Part shown: positions 22,535 through 35,099 of the stretch, piece by piece
How positions within the stretch are numbered: the stretch's first letter is position 1
Layout: each line of letters opens with the position of its first letter
Source of the DNA: Lolium rigidum
Lineage: Eukaryota > Streptophyta > Magnoliopsida > Poales > Poaceae
NCBI RefSeq assembly: GCF_022539505.1
Contig: NC_061514.1
Coordinates: 248,732,124-248,796,123 of the forward strand
Reading direction: 5' to 3'
Length of the DNA stretch: 64,000 bases
Translations under genes and position numbers: made by a program
Notes under the pieces: model-generated
Told to the model about the DNA's origin: nothing
What the model saw: only the letters and a program-made list of their open reading frames with translations
The model's database searches: none

Positions 22535-23489
22535 CTATCCAGGTATGCCCTAGACTCAATGGTTAGTCCACTATAAAATATATCAAGTAAATCATGCTTT
22601 TCTAGATCATGGTCGAGCAGAGCTCTAATAAGAGAGCAAAATCTCGCCCAAGCCTCAGGCAATTTCTCTTCATCTCCCTGATCAAAATTATAAACTCTCC
22701 GCAAAGCAGCATGTTGAGCACTAGCAGGAAAGTATTTCCGAAAGAAAACAGCAAGCAATTCTTTTGGACTTTTAATAGAACTAGGTGGCAAACTATTATA
22801 CCAAGTTTTAGCGTCATCCTTTAATGAGAATGGAAAGATTTTAGCAACAAAGTAAGTACGCTTCTTAACATCATCGGAAAACAAGCTACTCAAAGTAGAT
22901 AACTCAGTCATGTGTTCAACAAGCACTTTCTTTTTCCAGTACCACAAAAAGGTGTTTTCTCAACAATAGCTATATGAGATAGATCAAGAGAAAAATCATA
23001 ATCTTTATCCCTAATGTTTATAGGAGATGTGGCAAATTTAGGATCAGGAGACAGTTTATATCTAAAAGTATGTTCTGCAAGCAACTTTTTAATTTTTCTT
23101 GCATCAGTAGTAGCATGGCATTTTTCAATAAAATCATCATCAAGTTCCACATAATCTTCATCAAGATCATCACTAGAGTATTCAAGTTCGGGTGAATTAA
23201 CAGGTGTAGTAACATCAGGAGTTTCAGTATTTTCAATTTGTCTAGACCTAGCAATTGTAGCATCTAGAAAAGTTCCCAATGAACCACTATCATCAAGCAC
23301 ATCAGACATATTATCAGTATTATGAGAGTTTTCAGATTCAGCAGAAGTACCAGCATTTGAAGCATGTGGCGGTGAAACAAGTTTATCAATCACAGATGGT
23401 GAATCAAGAGCAGCAGAGGTACTCAGAGTTGTACCTTTTCTTGTAGTGGATGGTAATATGGCGACCTTAGTATCGCGAGGTTTACCCAT
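22468..23489 (-). pseudogene. gag N-terminal and capsid region, Athila type
   Basis: ATG at 23489 begins MGKPRDTKV. A Ser/Asp-rich N-terminus leads to KLSPDPKFATSPINIRDK. After a frameshift near 22935 the capsid block reads DDAKTWYNSLPPSSIKS, KYFPASAQHAALRRV and FCSLIRALLDHDLEKHD, typical of Gypsy/Athila retrotransposon Gag (PF03732 type). A second frameshift occurs near 22520. The codon for Met at 23489 was chosen because it is the first in frame after the primer-binding site. Confidence 0.78.
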
Positions 23490-23547
23490 GATGGAGAATT
23501 TGCAGCGAACAATATCAATCCAAGTGAACTTCCAAATAAAGCTATGC

Positions 23548-23564
23548 TCCCGGCAACGGCGCCA
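23548..23564 (-). promoter_or_regulatory. Primer-binding site, Athila-type element
   Basis: Minus-strand TGGCGCCGTTGCCGGGA lies 11 bp after the end of the 5' LTR. This form is generally described as complementary to a tRNA-Asp 3' end in Athila-type elements. Confidence 0.75.
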
Positions 23565-23575
23565 GAAAATAGTCT

Positions 23576-24971
23576 TGATGACCCACAAGTATAGGGGATC
23601 GCAACAGTCTTCGAGGGAAGTATTACCCAATTTATTGATTCGACACAAGGGGAGACAAAGAATAATTGAAAGCCTTAACAGCGGAGTTGTCAATTCAGCT
23701 GCACCTGGAAACGGACTTGCTCGCAAGAGTTTATCGATAGTAACAGTTTTATAGCAGTAGCGAGTAGTGAAATAACAAGCAGCAGAGTAACAAAGACAGC
23801 AGTAGTGATTTTAGTAAACAAGCAGGATTAAAATATCGTAGGCACGGGGACGGATGACGGGCGTTGCATGGATGAGAGAAACTCATGTAACAATCATAGC
23901 AGGGCATTTGCGGATAATAATAAAACGGTATCCAAGTACTAATCAATCAATAGGCATGTGTTCCAATTATAGTCGTACGTGCTCGCAATGAGAAACTTGC
24001 ACAACATCTTTTGTCCTACCAGCCGGTGGCAGCCGGGCCTCAAGGGAAACTACTGGATATTAAGGTACTCCTTTTAATAGAGTACCGGAGCAAAGCATTA
24101 AAACTCCGTGAACACATGTGATCCTCACGTCACTGCCATTCCCTCCGGTTGTCCCGATTTCTGTCACTTCGGGGCCATTGGTTCCGGACAGCAACATGTG
24201 TATACAACTTGCAGGTAAGATCATAAACAACGAATATCTTCATGAATCAATAACATGTTCAGATCTGAGATCATGGCACTCGGGCCCTAGTGACAAGCAT
24301 TAAGCATAACAAGTTGCAACAATATCATAAAAGTACCATCTACGGACACTAGGCACTATGCCCTAACAATCTTATGCTATTACATGACCAATCTCATCCA
24401 GTCCCTACCATCCCCTTCGGCCTACAGCGGGGGAATTACTCACACATGGATGGGGGAAACATTGCTGGTTGATGGAGAGGCGTTGGCGGTGATGGCGGTG
24501 ATGATCTCCTCCAATTCCCGTCCCGCGGAGTGCCGAACGGAGACTTCGACTCCCGCGACGGAGTTTCGCGATGTGGCGGCGTTCCGGAGGGTTTTGGCGA
24601 CTTCGACTTCTCTCCGTGCGTTTTTAGGTCGAGGCGAATAAGTAGTCCGAAGGGGGGCGTCGGAGGCCAGCCGAGGGGGCCACACCACATGGCCGCGCGG
24701 GCCCCCCCGGGCCGCGCCGCCATGTGGTGTGGGGCCCTCGGGCCTCCACTTCAATTGTCCTTCTGGCTCCGTCATTATTCTGGGAAAATAGGCCCTTTCG
24801 TCAAAATCCCGAGGTTTTTCCTGAAAGTTGGATTTCTGCACAAAAACGAGACACCAGAACAGTTCTGCTGAAAACAGCGTTAGTCCGTGTTAGTTGCATC
24901 CAAAATACACAAATTAGAGGCAAAACAATAGCAAAAGTGTTCGGGAAAGTAGATACGTTTTGGACGTATCA
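23576..24971 (-). repeat. 5' LTR of the Athila-type element
   Basis: 1396 bp, the same length as the 15410-16805 copy, with scattered substitutions and single-base indels. Confidence 0.93.
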
Positions 24972-25209
24972 CGCCGCTTGTCTCGCCGCCACCCCCGGCG
25001 GCGCCGGTTGCCTCGTCGCCGCTTGGCGCGTAGGTACTACCCCCGGCAGTGTCGCTTGCCTCGTTGCCGCTTGGCTCGTCGGCACTACCCCCAACGTCAT
25101 CCTCCATCTCATGGTCCTCGTCGCCGCCAACACCAGCGGCCTCGGCATCCTCCTCCGTCCTAAAGAAGTGCCTATTGTAGTGCTCCTCTAATTCTTCTTG
25201 AGACGCCAT
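24972..25209 (-). pseudogene. CACTA second gene, 5' end of first exon
   Basis: ATG at 25209 opens MASQEELEEHYNRHFF, followed by an acidic Gly/Glu/Asp/Ala-rich low-complexity region. The frame is cut at 24972 by the Athila-type insertion and the same compositional bias resumes at 15409. This is the N-terminal disordered leader of the Ptta/En-Spm protein described at 11936-15409. Confidence 0.7.
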
Positions 25210-27422
25210 GGTGGCTTGCACTAATAGAAGATGAAAACAAGTTAGAATTCACGGAAAAATTCGGCATGACCTGTGCTAAAAATTGGTCATGCCGAGTGCT
25301 AGAATTGTCGGAACGGAAATGAATCGACATTCCGGCACTCAATAGCAACTCAATCCCTGTAACAGAAATGCAATTCACATATAGGGGAGACAATATAACC
25401 ATCACCATAAACGAGAGACAATATAACTTGACCATTACAGTAGGGGAGCAGCTTCGTTTTCATTTTCATTTCACAATAACCATCAGTAATAGCACTACAG
25501 TAGCATTACAGTAGATGAATGTAAATCAAATTCTCACACTCAGACAACAACAGAATTTCATCATGCTAGCCCTGGATTCAAACCATCTTTAGCATTTTAC
25601 ACCATAACCATTTTACATCAACACCATGCTACTCTCGGCTACATAATTAAAACAAGTGCTAAACAGAGCTTGTACCCACTTATAAGACAGTTCCAAAAAA
25701 CAGATCATTTTATATATATGGCAGTGGCATATATATGGATCATTTTAAATGAACCAGATAAGGAACATAGCACCAATTTTATGAACCAGAGCAAAAATGA
25801 CTACTAAACCTACTGCTGGCATTTTATGAACCAGAGCACACCAAATATTTATGGGCATGAGATTGTGATCTTTTCTAAACCAGAGAATTGCTTTTCATCT
25901 AAACCAGTAGCAGTAGCATGACCATTTTTTAGTAATAGCCAGAGAACTAACTCATTTCATTTGCTAACACTAACCTACTACAAACATTTACCAACAAGTT
26001 AAATGAACCAAGAATTTTCTACTGCATTTCATCATTTAAAGCAAATAGCAACTAGCAAACAAACCAAGAATTTTTACCATACTTAACTGTCCAAAATTTT
26101 AAAGAAACACAAGTGGTAGAATTCATCAATTCACCACCACTGTAGTAAAAGGTATCCAGATAAGCAAATAAACATTGTTCTTCATTGTTGCAAATCCACA
26201 TTTGAAGTTTAATCACATGTTTTAATCAAAAGACCCAAAATTTGCATAAGGGCCAGTTTGACTGTAAGTGCAATTGCAACTGCTACTGCATCATTTTTTT
26301 CATCATTTTTTCTAACAACTACTACAACTGCTACTGAAACTAGCAAATAAGACTAGCATTTGCTACTGCAACTTCTATTGCTACATACAAATACTGCTAC
26401 TGCTGGCATTTTTCAACTAAACCAACTAAATGAGAACCACTTTAGTCTCTGCCAATTTATCCACTATTAACTCCAACTTGTCCAGCATTTACAATTTTTA
26501 GGGAAGCATCAAATGAATCTAAACCAGGGAGGGTATTCATGCATTTTCCTTGTACTGCTACTGCTACTGCAGAGAGGGGAATTCAGCATTTTTGCATGAC
26601 CATGAGCTTGCAAGACCTAAACTGCCAGCAATTCATTTTATATATCAACCAACGAATTTTATATATCAAATTCTCTAGGTACTGCAAGCATAAAAAAACC
26701 CTACTGCCTAGCTACCTAGGTACTGCAAGCATTTTTATTTCATTTTCTTTTTTGGCAGTGAGCATGAGCATGAGCAGTAGCATTTCAAAATCTTTATTTG
26801 CAACCAGTGAGCATGAACATGAGCATTCAACCATGGTGAACTAAACCAGAGCACATCAAATTTTAACCATGAAGAAATCAACCATTCAAATCATTCATAC
26901 TGCAAGAAATCGGAGGCAGCGAGGGAGATGGCAGGGGAGGGAAGAATTCGCCCTAACTAGCAGGAAAGCTAAAGCATTTCAATTTGCAAACAGAGACTAT
27001 GAACTCCAATGAACCCTAACTAGCAGGAACCCTAGCCGGGAGGGGGGAAGGTGGAGGGAAGGGGAGAGGGGAGGGAAGAGGGGAGGGGGAAGGTGGAGGG
27101 GAGGAGAGAGGGAAGCTCACCGATGGTGGCTGTAGCGACGACGGTGGACTTTCCTCTTCCTCCTCGAGGTGCAGCGGCCTCCTCCTCCTCGATGTGCGGT
27201 GGCCTCCTTCTCGGGTCCTCCGCGGCGGCGTACAGGAAAGGTGGTGGGGGCTGGTGGAGGGGATGGTGGAGGACGGTGGCGGGGCAGAATGGCGGCGCTC
27301 GAGAGGGGGGAGTTGGGGTGGCGCGCGCGGCTCCTTCTTCTCCAACGACGGCGGCGCTCGATCTAGGCAGAGGGGATTTGGCTGGGGAGAGGAAGAGAGA
27401 AAACGGTTAAGTCATCGTTACA
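25210..27422. other. CACTA intergenic region and probable leader of the second gene
   Basis: About 1.7 kb of AT-rich DNA without coding signal (25210-26930), rich in CTACTGC and GCATTTT words, is followed at about 26930-27400 by a C/T-rich tract on the minus strand. That tract resembles a plant 5' leader and promoter-proximal region. I infer that the second gene's transcript starts near 27.4 kb and that the AT-rich part is an intron or promoter. Frames open across the C/T-rich tract are low-complexity artefacts. Confidence 0.4.
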
Positions 27423-27528
27423 GCTGTGCCACGCTTATTGCCGGCGCACCAGGTCCCTCATTCGCCGGGGACACGTATACCCCCGGCGAACAATGGACGT
27501 GGTGCGCCGGCAATAAGCGTGGCACAGC
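27423..27528. repeat. Palindrome with CACTA subterminal motif between the two genes
   Basis: Perfect 29-bp arms (27423-27451 and 27500-27528) begin GCTGTGCCACGCTTATTGCC. They contain GCCGGCGCACC, the motif found at the element's ends. An inner stem TTCGCCGGGG/CCCCGGCGAA surrounds the loop ACACGTATAC. It may be an internal binding site for the CACTA DNA-binding protein, or a tiny nested derivative. Confidence 0.85.
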
Positions 27529-27854
27529 CTATAACTTCGGGACATGTGTAGCAGTATACATGCTATACAAAATCCTATACTTATTTATTTATTTATTTCT
27601 TTTCTCTTTATTGTATGTTTATTTTCTTTTACCCAAAATTCTATACTATTTTATTTTTCTTATCTTTTCAAGATAATAACAAAGAAAATATGCATGAGTT
27701 ATGTAAAAAAAACATGAAGAGTGTTTCACAAAATAATACATACACAAAATATTGACCAACACAATATTAATTAGTCATACATAAAATATTGGCCATGACC
27801 ATATGAGTAGTTATGAATTACACAAAATATGAGTTATAGATTGCAAATAAAGTT

Positions 27855-29434
27855 TTACATCATCGATTGAGAAGAGTGTTTCACTTTCTTCTTGCTTTTC
27901 TTGCTCGTCGTTGAATAATTTAGCCCCGTGTCGTGACTTCTTCTTTTGAAGGGTCGACCTGACCTTGGTAGCGTGGTCCTGCTTCTTCTTGTGGTGTATG
28001 TTGTGTCTTCGTCCTCGGATTCTTCCATCATTGGGTCTCCGACTTGTCCTTCGAAGTCTTCCTCGTTGGCGACTCCATCCATTTCGGCGATGGTCCTCTT
28101 GCCTCTCCTCACGATAACACGGCTAGGCCTGGATGGGTCGGTTATGAAGAAGCATTGGTGCACGTGTTCCGCCAGTACCCATGGCTCATTCTGCGCGGTG
28201 GCGTTCGTGGACTTTGATTTGTTGGCTTCGGGTAGAAACATGGTGGTGAAATACCGGTCTTCTTTTGTGACGCTCTTATCCCATCTGATACGGAACATCG
28301 GCACTTTCTCCCCAGCGTAGCTAAGCTCCCAGATTTCCTCGATTCTTCCGTAGTATCTAGTCTTTACGTCACCCGTCCAGGAATCCATCGTTACCCCTGA
28401 GTTCTGGTAAACACTGTTCTTGTCTTTTTCTTCCGTGTAGAATGTGTACCCGTTGATATCGTACGCTTGGTAAGTCATGATGTTGGGCGCGGGGCCATGT
28501 GACAAGGCCAATACTAGTTTATCCTTGTTAGAATCCATTGGTGGGGGATTAGCATCAATGTGGTCTTTGAACCAGCGCGCGAAAGAGGAGTTGTGCTCTC
28601 TGTATATTTCTGCTTCCGTCATCATCGGCTTGCCACTGTTCTGTATCATGGTTTTGTGCTCTTTCAACCAAGGATCGATCAAGTCAATGTGTTGTAGCGC
28701 TACTAAGTTGGCCCTGTCAAAGTCGGAAGTCCGACCAGACATGTGCACGTGCAGTTCCTTCCTTCCATTTTTGTGGCCTACTCCCTCGAACCTGCGGAGG
28801 TGCTTGTTTTGAGGCAAACCAACAGGGTCCTCGATGTCTAGATAATTCATGCAGAAAGAGATGCACTCTTCAGTGAGCCAGGCCTGGACGATGCTTCCAT
28901 CCGGATGTGACCTGTTACGAACGTATCCTTTAATGACCCCATTCATTCTTTCAAACGGCATCATGTTGTGTAAGAATGCCGGCCCTAGACTGACGATATC
29001 ATCCATGATATGGACCAACAGATGGACCATCACGTCAAAGAATGCAGGCGGGAAGTACATCTCAAGCTCACATAGGATCACCACGATCTCTTCCTGGAGC
29101 CTTGCGAGTTTCTTCACGCTTATCGACTTCCGAGTTATGACGTCGAAGAAGTTACAGAGCCCAGTCAGCGTTGCACGGACATGGTCATCCATTATACCTC
29201 AGATTGCAACCGGAAGAATCTGCGTCATCATCACGTGACAGTCATGAGACTTCATGCCGCTGAAGTTTCGTTTCTTGGGGTCCATGTATCTGCTTATTAG
29301 CCCGGAGTAACCGAAGGGCACTCTGACTCCTAGAAGGCAATTGAAAAATTGATCGACCTCGGCCGGACTAAAAGTGAAGCAGGAGGGGGACAGTAATAGT
29401 CTGGCTGCTTAATCCTTTTGCGCTTCTGACCGCC
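27855..29434 (-). pseudogene. TNP2-type CACTA transposase, 3' half (DUF4218 and DUF4216 regions)
   Basis: Downstream of the nested Tat element the minus strand reads VRVPFGYSGLISRYMD and SGMKSHDCHVMM, then from the Met at 29192 RATLTGLCNFFDVITRK, CELEMYFPPAFFDVMVHL and AFLHNMMPFERMNGVIKGYV (DUF4218 type). A DUF4216-type region follows (YDINGYTFYTEEKDKN, EEIWELSYAGEKVPMFRIRW), then a basic Ser-rich tail ending at 27855. A TGA near 29197 interrupts the frame between the SHDCHVMM block and the Met, and there is a frameshift near 29390. This is the C-terminal half of the transposase whose N-terminal half lies at 42381-44339. Confidence 0.85.
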
Positions 29435-29817
29435 TGACATAGGCATCCCAAATGGGCCTGCCGAATATAGTACCCGGGGTTTATTGAAGGCCCATTACCC
29501 GAAGAATAAGAAGATTCGGAAGCCCAAGATGTATTTAAGGAAAAGATAGAGTTGTAATAGGAGATGTTATTTGTAATCTGGCGGGATGAGTTAGAAACCG
29601 CCCGAACTCGTAACTTGTACGAACGAAACCCTCGGCTCCACCTCTTATATAAAGGGGGAGTCGAGGGACGAGGAGATATAAAATTATTGTCTGCAAACCC
29701 TAGTTTTCATATTCGTCGAGTACTTTTCGGCTGAAACCTTCGAGATCTACTTGCCCTCTACTTTTAACTAAACCCTAGCCTACAATCCATAGGCATTGAC
29801 AAGTTAATCCCTTGTCA
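29435..29817 (+). repeat. 5' LTR of the inner Tat-type element
   Basis: 383 bp, TGACATAGGC...CCCTTGTCA. A TATATAAA box at 29646-29653 is the likely promoter for the genomic RNA. Confidence 0.95.
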
Positions 29818-29819
29818 AT

Positions 29820-29837
29820 TGGCGCCGTCTGTGGGAA
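29820..29837 (+). promoter_or_regulatory. Primer-binding site, inner Tat-type element
   Basis: TGGCGCCGTCTGTGGGAA starts two bases after the 5' LTR. The identical 18-mer serves the outer Tat-type element at 51152-51135. The matching tRNA could not be assigned by eye. Confidence 0.75.
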
Positions 29838-29862
29838 TTAGAGGCGTAAGGAGCTGATCTCG

Positions 29863-32121
29863 ATGGCACGTTCAAGATCTTCGACATCGTCAACCGGAAG
29901 CAACACTATGGATCGAGGTAAACAGATCGCTGCTGGTCTTGTTGATTTTGTTCCTCACCCACCCTCCCGTTTGGATGCATATGCGTATCTGGCGGAGCCC
30001 TTGGAGATGACGTTCGGAAGGTTCCACTTTCGCGTCGAGAAGGAAGGATCGTATCGTGTCGAAATTCCGATTTCGTCGGGATCGTCGGCGGTCGATTCTG
30101 ATTTTTCAAGCTATGCATCGTCAACTGAGTCAGAAGAAGAAACTTCGGCAACACGTTACGTCAGCATCAGAGCAAGAGAGAAACTCGCCAAGATCTTCAG
30201 CAACGCATCGTTTGAGTCATCTGCGGACTCATATATAAGCGATGGCTCAAGCGATGTCGACAGTTTACGACTTCATCGACAAATCTCTCACGATGGGCAA
30301 GGTCTTCATCAATCTCAACAATGATGTCACCAAACCCAACATAGATCTGAGTACAAAATATCATCAGATTTATGCTATCGAAAATCAAGAGGAAACATCG
30401 GAGGCTTTCGACGAGTTGGGAAATCCTTTTGTCGATCCCTCAGATCTAAGGAGAGGTATGGGCACTAAATATGTCGGGCCCACACCACGCGTCGAGTTCA
30501 ACTTCCACGAGCAGCCTGGGATAGAGCGGCAAAAGCCATAGATGGTTCGAGAACCAATGACGACGACAGCTACAGCTCAAGAACCGCAAGCTTATCAATA
30601 TATGCTCGCACGAACTGCCCGAGAAATAGAAAAACAGACAGCTGAGTTGAACGAGAAGAAAGGAGGCAGCTTCGCATCCAGCGAGGAGAAGGGCAGATCT
30701 AAGTAGACAATCTAGAGTTTCGGGTGATAGCCACAGGGAAGATCGGAACAGAGGAAGATCAAGGTTACAACACATACCCGAGGCAGAAAGAGAATACTTG
30801 GTTCAAAACCTCGACATGTCCTTTATGACGATAGATACAAGAGGAAATATTATCCCTAAAACACCAGAAGCTGGATATATGGCGACACAAGCTTACATCC
30901 TCGCATCCAAGCCACCCCAGGAGATCCAAGGGAGACATTATACAACATGGCGTTAGCAGGAGTTGGAGCTATGGGGACAGCATTCATAGCAACGCCTCCC
31001 GAAGGAGCGCCAAGGCAAAATAGTCCACGACCTGCGGCAGCAACGGCGGCAGCTCCGGAAGGACCAAGTGGAGCAAGAGACACAGGAGCACAAGCAAGGG
31101 TCGATAGAGCGAGGCAAAGCAGAAGGGATCATCGGCAGTCCCCGGAGCTTAATGACGAGGATATGTGCGGTCTACCGCGTGCTTTACGAGAAGAGTCCGA
31201 AAAACTCGAGTCCCCTCAGGATTCAAGTTACCCGATCACTTCAAAAAGTTCGACGGCCTGCAAGATCCAGAAGATTGGTTAATTGATTACCTCGAGACGG
31301 TGAAGCTAACTGGAGGAACTAGAGCAACAGCGATGCAAAGTATTCAGGTGCACTTAAGTGGAGCCGCACGATCTTGGATCAAAAAACTTCCGCCAGGATC
31401 CATCGACAGTTGGGAAAGTTTCGAGGACGTATTCGTCAAGAACTTCAGGTCCACATGCAAGAAGCCTGCGTCGTTAGAAGAGCTGAGGGCGTGTCGACAA
31501 AAGCGAGATGAGTCAATGAGAAAATACATCCAAAGGTGGAACATCATAAAAAACTCGGCAGAAAATATATCTGACGAGAGAGCAATAGATGCGTTTGTCG
31601 CAGGAATTAGGCGTGGAGATTTTGTCGAGGACTTGGGAAGGACCAATCCAAAAACAGTATCCGCGTTGATGGAGATAGCAAATAGATGGGCAGACGGAGA
31701 AGACGCTGTCCATGATAAACGACACAGGTCGCCAGAAGAGGACCGTGGTCGAAATTATCAGTCGAGGCGACGATTTCCTCGGCAGTATCCAAGTTATGAC
31801 GCCCCAGGGCAAATTTCGGCAGGATTTCGGGCAAATACAGGAGGAAGCACCAGAGACGATTATCAAAGAAGCAATGAACAGCGAAGCGATAATAGGGACG
31901 ACTCCCGCAACCGGCAAAATAGTGGGCCAAGGTTTCCAAGACCTTTTGTGTCTCCCGAAGAAAGGTTAAATGGACCGTGCCGGATGCATTTTTTCCTCGA
32001 TAGCAATGGGAAAAGACAGTCGGGACACCTGCAGAAAGATTGTCGAAATTTTCAAGCAATGTTCGAGATGTGCGAAAACGCTCACGCACGAGCAGCACGA
32101 GAGAAACCCTCGGGAGCCTAG
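29863..32121 (+). pseudogene. gag of the inner Tat-type element
   Basis: ATG at 29863 starts a Ser-rich N-terminus with EPLEMTFGRFHFRVE, related to EMTFGSVHYNVN in the outer element. Frameshifts at about 30250 and stops at 30539 and 30703 break the frame. The capsid domain reads from about 31210: PDHFKKFDGLQDPEDWLIDY, AARSWIKKLPPGSIDSW and AIDAFVAGIRRGDFVEDLG (PF03732 type). A Cys/His-containing segment, CRMHFFLDSN then GHLQKDC, lies near the end (about 31978-32050). Even with correct translation the multiple breaks would prevent a full-length Gag. Confidence 0.82.
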
Positions 32122-32313
32122 GAGCGAAGTTCATCTACCGCCACCTCCCGCGATTACAGAGGACAATCGACACCAGCTCAGAATAGCGGCAGCACCTGCA
32201 CCACCACCCTATGTTGATCCTAACTCCAACGGAGCAGTGTCGATGATTCAGAAGGGAAGGCCGTCCAATAGAGCTCAAAAAGTAATCTCACGACAGGTGT
32301 TTATGGCGAGAAA

Positions 32314-32963
32314 ATGCCTCCACCAACAGTTGAGTACCTTAATTGGTCGGGACAAGATATCGGCTTCACAATAGCAGATCATCCGCAGCAAGTTCCTCGA
32401 CCAGGGCAGTCAGCACTTATTCTGCCAGCGGTTATTGCGGGCTTTGATGTTTCTCGAGTATTCATAGATGGTGGCAGCAGCTTAAACCTTATGTATGCAG
32501 ATACATTGAGGAAGATGAACATATCCTTAGCAAACCTGAAGCCAACAGACACAAGGTTCCACGGCATCACACCAGAAAAACCAAGTTACCCATTGGGAAA
32601 GATCAACCTCGACGTTCAGTTTGGAACCCGAGAAAATTATAGAATCGAGAACCGGAGTTTGAAGTCATGGATTTTCCATCGCAATACCACGCTTTGTTGG
32701 GACGACCAGCATATGCTAGATTTATGGCAGTACCACACTATACATACCTGTTATGGAGATTGCCTGGACCCAAGGGACCAATCACGGTCAAAGGGAGTTT
32801 CGCCTTAGGTGATAAGTGCGACAAGGATTTCCATCGGTTATCAGAAACCTTCGGGATGCAAGCTGAATACTTGGCGTCGAAAAGCATGACCGATTACGAC
32901 ATACTGCCGGACGTTGGAAGGCCAAACAAAGAATCAACTTTCAACACGAGAGAAAAATTCTAA
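32314..32963 (+). pseudogene. Aspartic protease region of the inner Tat-type element
   Basis: The frame from 32314 contains VFIDGGSSLNLMYADTLRKM. Here DGGS stands in place of the usual D(T/S)G, as also seen in the outer element (FMDGGSGVNLI). A frameshift near 32655 follows, and the frame from 32667 carries SQYHALLGRPAYARFMAVPH and a stop at 32963. Retropepsins act as dimers to cleave the polyprotein. Whether DGG is catalytically competent in this lineage is not something I can judge from sequence. Confidence 0.75.
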
Positions 32964-33096
32964 GGAGGTGCGAGATTCACCCGACGGATCCAAAAAGACG
33001 ACATCCATTGCAAACAACATGGATATCGCATAGGAAAGCGCGCTCGTCGAGTTCCTCCGTGAGAACTGGAAAATCTTCGCATGGTGTCCAGCTGAC

Positions 33097-34870
33097 ATGC
33101 CAGGAGTACCCGGGGAACTTGCCGAGCACCACCTAAATTTGGACCCAACAGACAAAACCAATCGAGACAACCTTTGCGGCGTTTTTCGAACCAAACCGCA
33201 AATCCATGCTATCGAAATAAATCGACTAGAGGAAGCTGGTTTTATCAGAGAGATATCTACAGAAGCCACATGGGTAGCTAACCCGGTGATGGTGCCGAAG
33301 AAAAACACGACAGTCCTTCGCATGTGCGTCGACTTTACGTGTCTCAACAAACATTGCCCTAAGGATCACTTTCCCCTCCCAAGGATCGATCAAATCATCG
33401 ACTCCACGGCAGGTTGTGAACGTCTTTCCTTTTTGGATGCATACTCTGGTTATAACCAGATCAGATTAAAAGAAGATGACGAAGCCAAAACAGCGTTTAT
33501 TACACCTTACGGCGTGTTTTGCTACAAGACAATGCCCTTCGGTCTAAAAAATGCGGGAGCAACATATCGAAGGATGATGCAGAAGTGTTTAGCAACACAG
33601 ATCGGGAAAAACGTGCAAGTGTACATCGATGATGTCGTCATAACATCAAAAAAGGGGACAACGCTGATCGAGGATCTCAAAGAAACTTTTGACAACCTCG
33701 ACAAATTCTGCCTCAAGCTGAACCCGACGAAGTGTTCTTTTGGCGTCCCAGCAGGAGAACTTCGGGGTTTTTAGTTTCAGCAAGAGGGATTGAAGCAAAT
33801 CCCGACAAAATACAAGCCATAGTAACAATGAGGAAGCCAACGAAGTTGAAAGAAATATAACAGCTAACTGGGCGAGTCGCAGCTTTGAGCAGATTCGTCG
33901 CCAGGTTAGGAGAAAAAGCGTTACCATTTTATGCGCTGATAAAACAAGGAGATAAATTCCAGTGGAACGAAGAGGCCGATAGAGCTTTCGAGGATTTGAA
34001 GCGAAAAATCTCGACACCACCAATCCTGGTGGCTCCAAAGGAAAAGGAACCTCTCCTGCTGTATATTGCAGCCACACCCCAAGTGGTTAGCACGGTGTTA
34101 GTTGTCGAAAGAGAAGAAGAAGGGAAAATCCATGGAGTACAGCGACCAGTATACTTCGTGAGCGAAGTCTTGTCGCCCTCAAAGCAAAGGTACCCTCAGT
34201 ACCAAAAGCTGGCATATGGAGTGTTCACGACAGCACGAAAATTGCGCCACTATTTTTCGGCACACCCGATCATAGTGGTCAATGAAGCTCCTTTGTCAAA
34301 TATACTTGAACAACCCGGAAGCTACGGGTCGTGTCTCCCTTTGGGGAATAGAACTTTCCCCTCGGGACATCACGTATGAAAAAAGAAAAGCAATAAAGTC
34401 GCAAATACTACCGGACTTCATCGCAGAGTGGATGGAGTTGCAAAATACAGGACCCCCAGATTTATCGAGAACCTGGACTATGAACTTTGATGGGTCCAAG
34501 AGACTAGAAGGGGCTGGCGCAGGAGTAGTACTCATATCACCTGAAGGCGACAAGTTGAAGTACATCCTTCGGATGACGTTCCCTAACGCGTCTAACAATG
34601 AAGCGAGAATATGAGGCTCTCATACACGGGATGAAGATGGCGAAAGCCTGCGGAGCAACTCGATTAAAAATCATTGGCGATTCACAGTTGGTAGCTCAGC
34701 AAGTTATGAACCAATGTGACGCAGTCAATGATAGCATGATGGCATACAAGGAGGTGTACAATGAGCTCGAGAAGTTGTTCGATGGATGCGAAGTAAATCA
34801 TATTAGTAGATTGAGCAACGACGAAGCCGACGTTACGGCAAACATCGGGTCGCGGTGCCTTGCGGTCCCA
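33097..34870 (+). pseudogene. Reverse transcriptase and RNase H of the inner Tat-type element
   Basis: RT blocks in order: WVANPVMVPKKNTTVLRMCV, FLDAYSGYNQIRLKEDD, MPFGLKNAGATYRRMM and the catalytic YIDD at 33622-33633. A frameshift and stop occur at about 33772 after GELRGF, and an in-frame TAA lies near 33858. RT resumes as ALSRFVARLGEKALPF. The RNase H of Tat-type elements follows: MNFDGSK (first Asp), NNEAR then EYEAL (Glu, with a 1-bp frameshift at about 34610), IIGDSQLVAQQV and NDEAD. The domain order and all motifs are present but no continuous frame exists. Confidence 0.88.
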
Positions 34871-35099
34871 CCAGGTGTATTTTGGGAAGAGATAACGAGA
34901 GAGATCCACCGAGTCGACAAAATCAAAAAAGAAGGAGAAGAAACCCTCGGGGGCTACCAAGGGGAAGCAAGAGGAAGAAGAAGAAGAGCAAGACCTGGTC
35001 ATGGTAATACGGATACCATGGATGCAGCCATACATATCATATATACTCGGGAAAGAAATACCCGACGATCCAGGTCGAGGCAAGGCGAGTAATTCGACG

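Larger units (their letters stand above)
15410..24971 (-). mobile_element. Athila-type Gypsy element lacking RT and integrase
   Basis: LTRs of 1396 bp at 15410-16805 and 23576-24971 are flanked by the TSD CGCCG (15405-15409 and 24972-24976). Orientation is minus: PBS at 23564-23548, gag from 23489, partial protease to 20828, an extra ORF at 20673-19153, about 2.3 kb of non-coding DNA, PPT and 3' LTR. No reverse transcriptase, RNase H or integrase is found anywhere between the LTRs. The LTR pair differs by roughly 2% by eye. It is inserted in the 5' part of the CACTA's second gene. Confidence 0.9.

Noticed and set aside
27016..27676. ORFs rich in Pro/Ser on the minus strand and Gly/Arg on the plus strand
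   Set aside because: Purine/pyrimidine-biased leader DNA giving low-complexity translations. More likely a 5' leader of the CACTA second gene.
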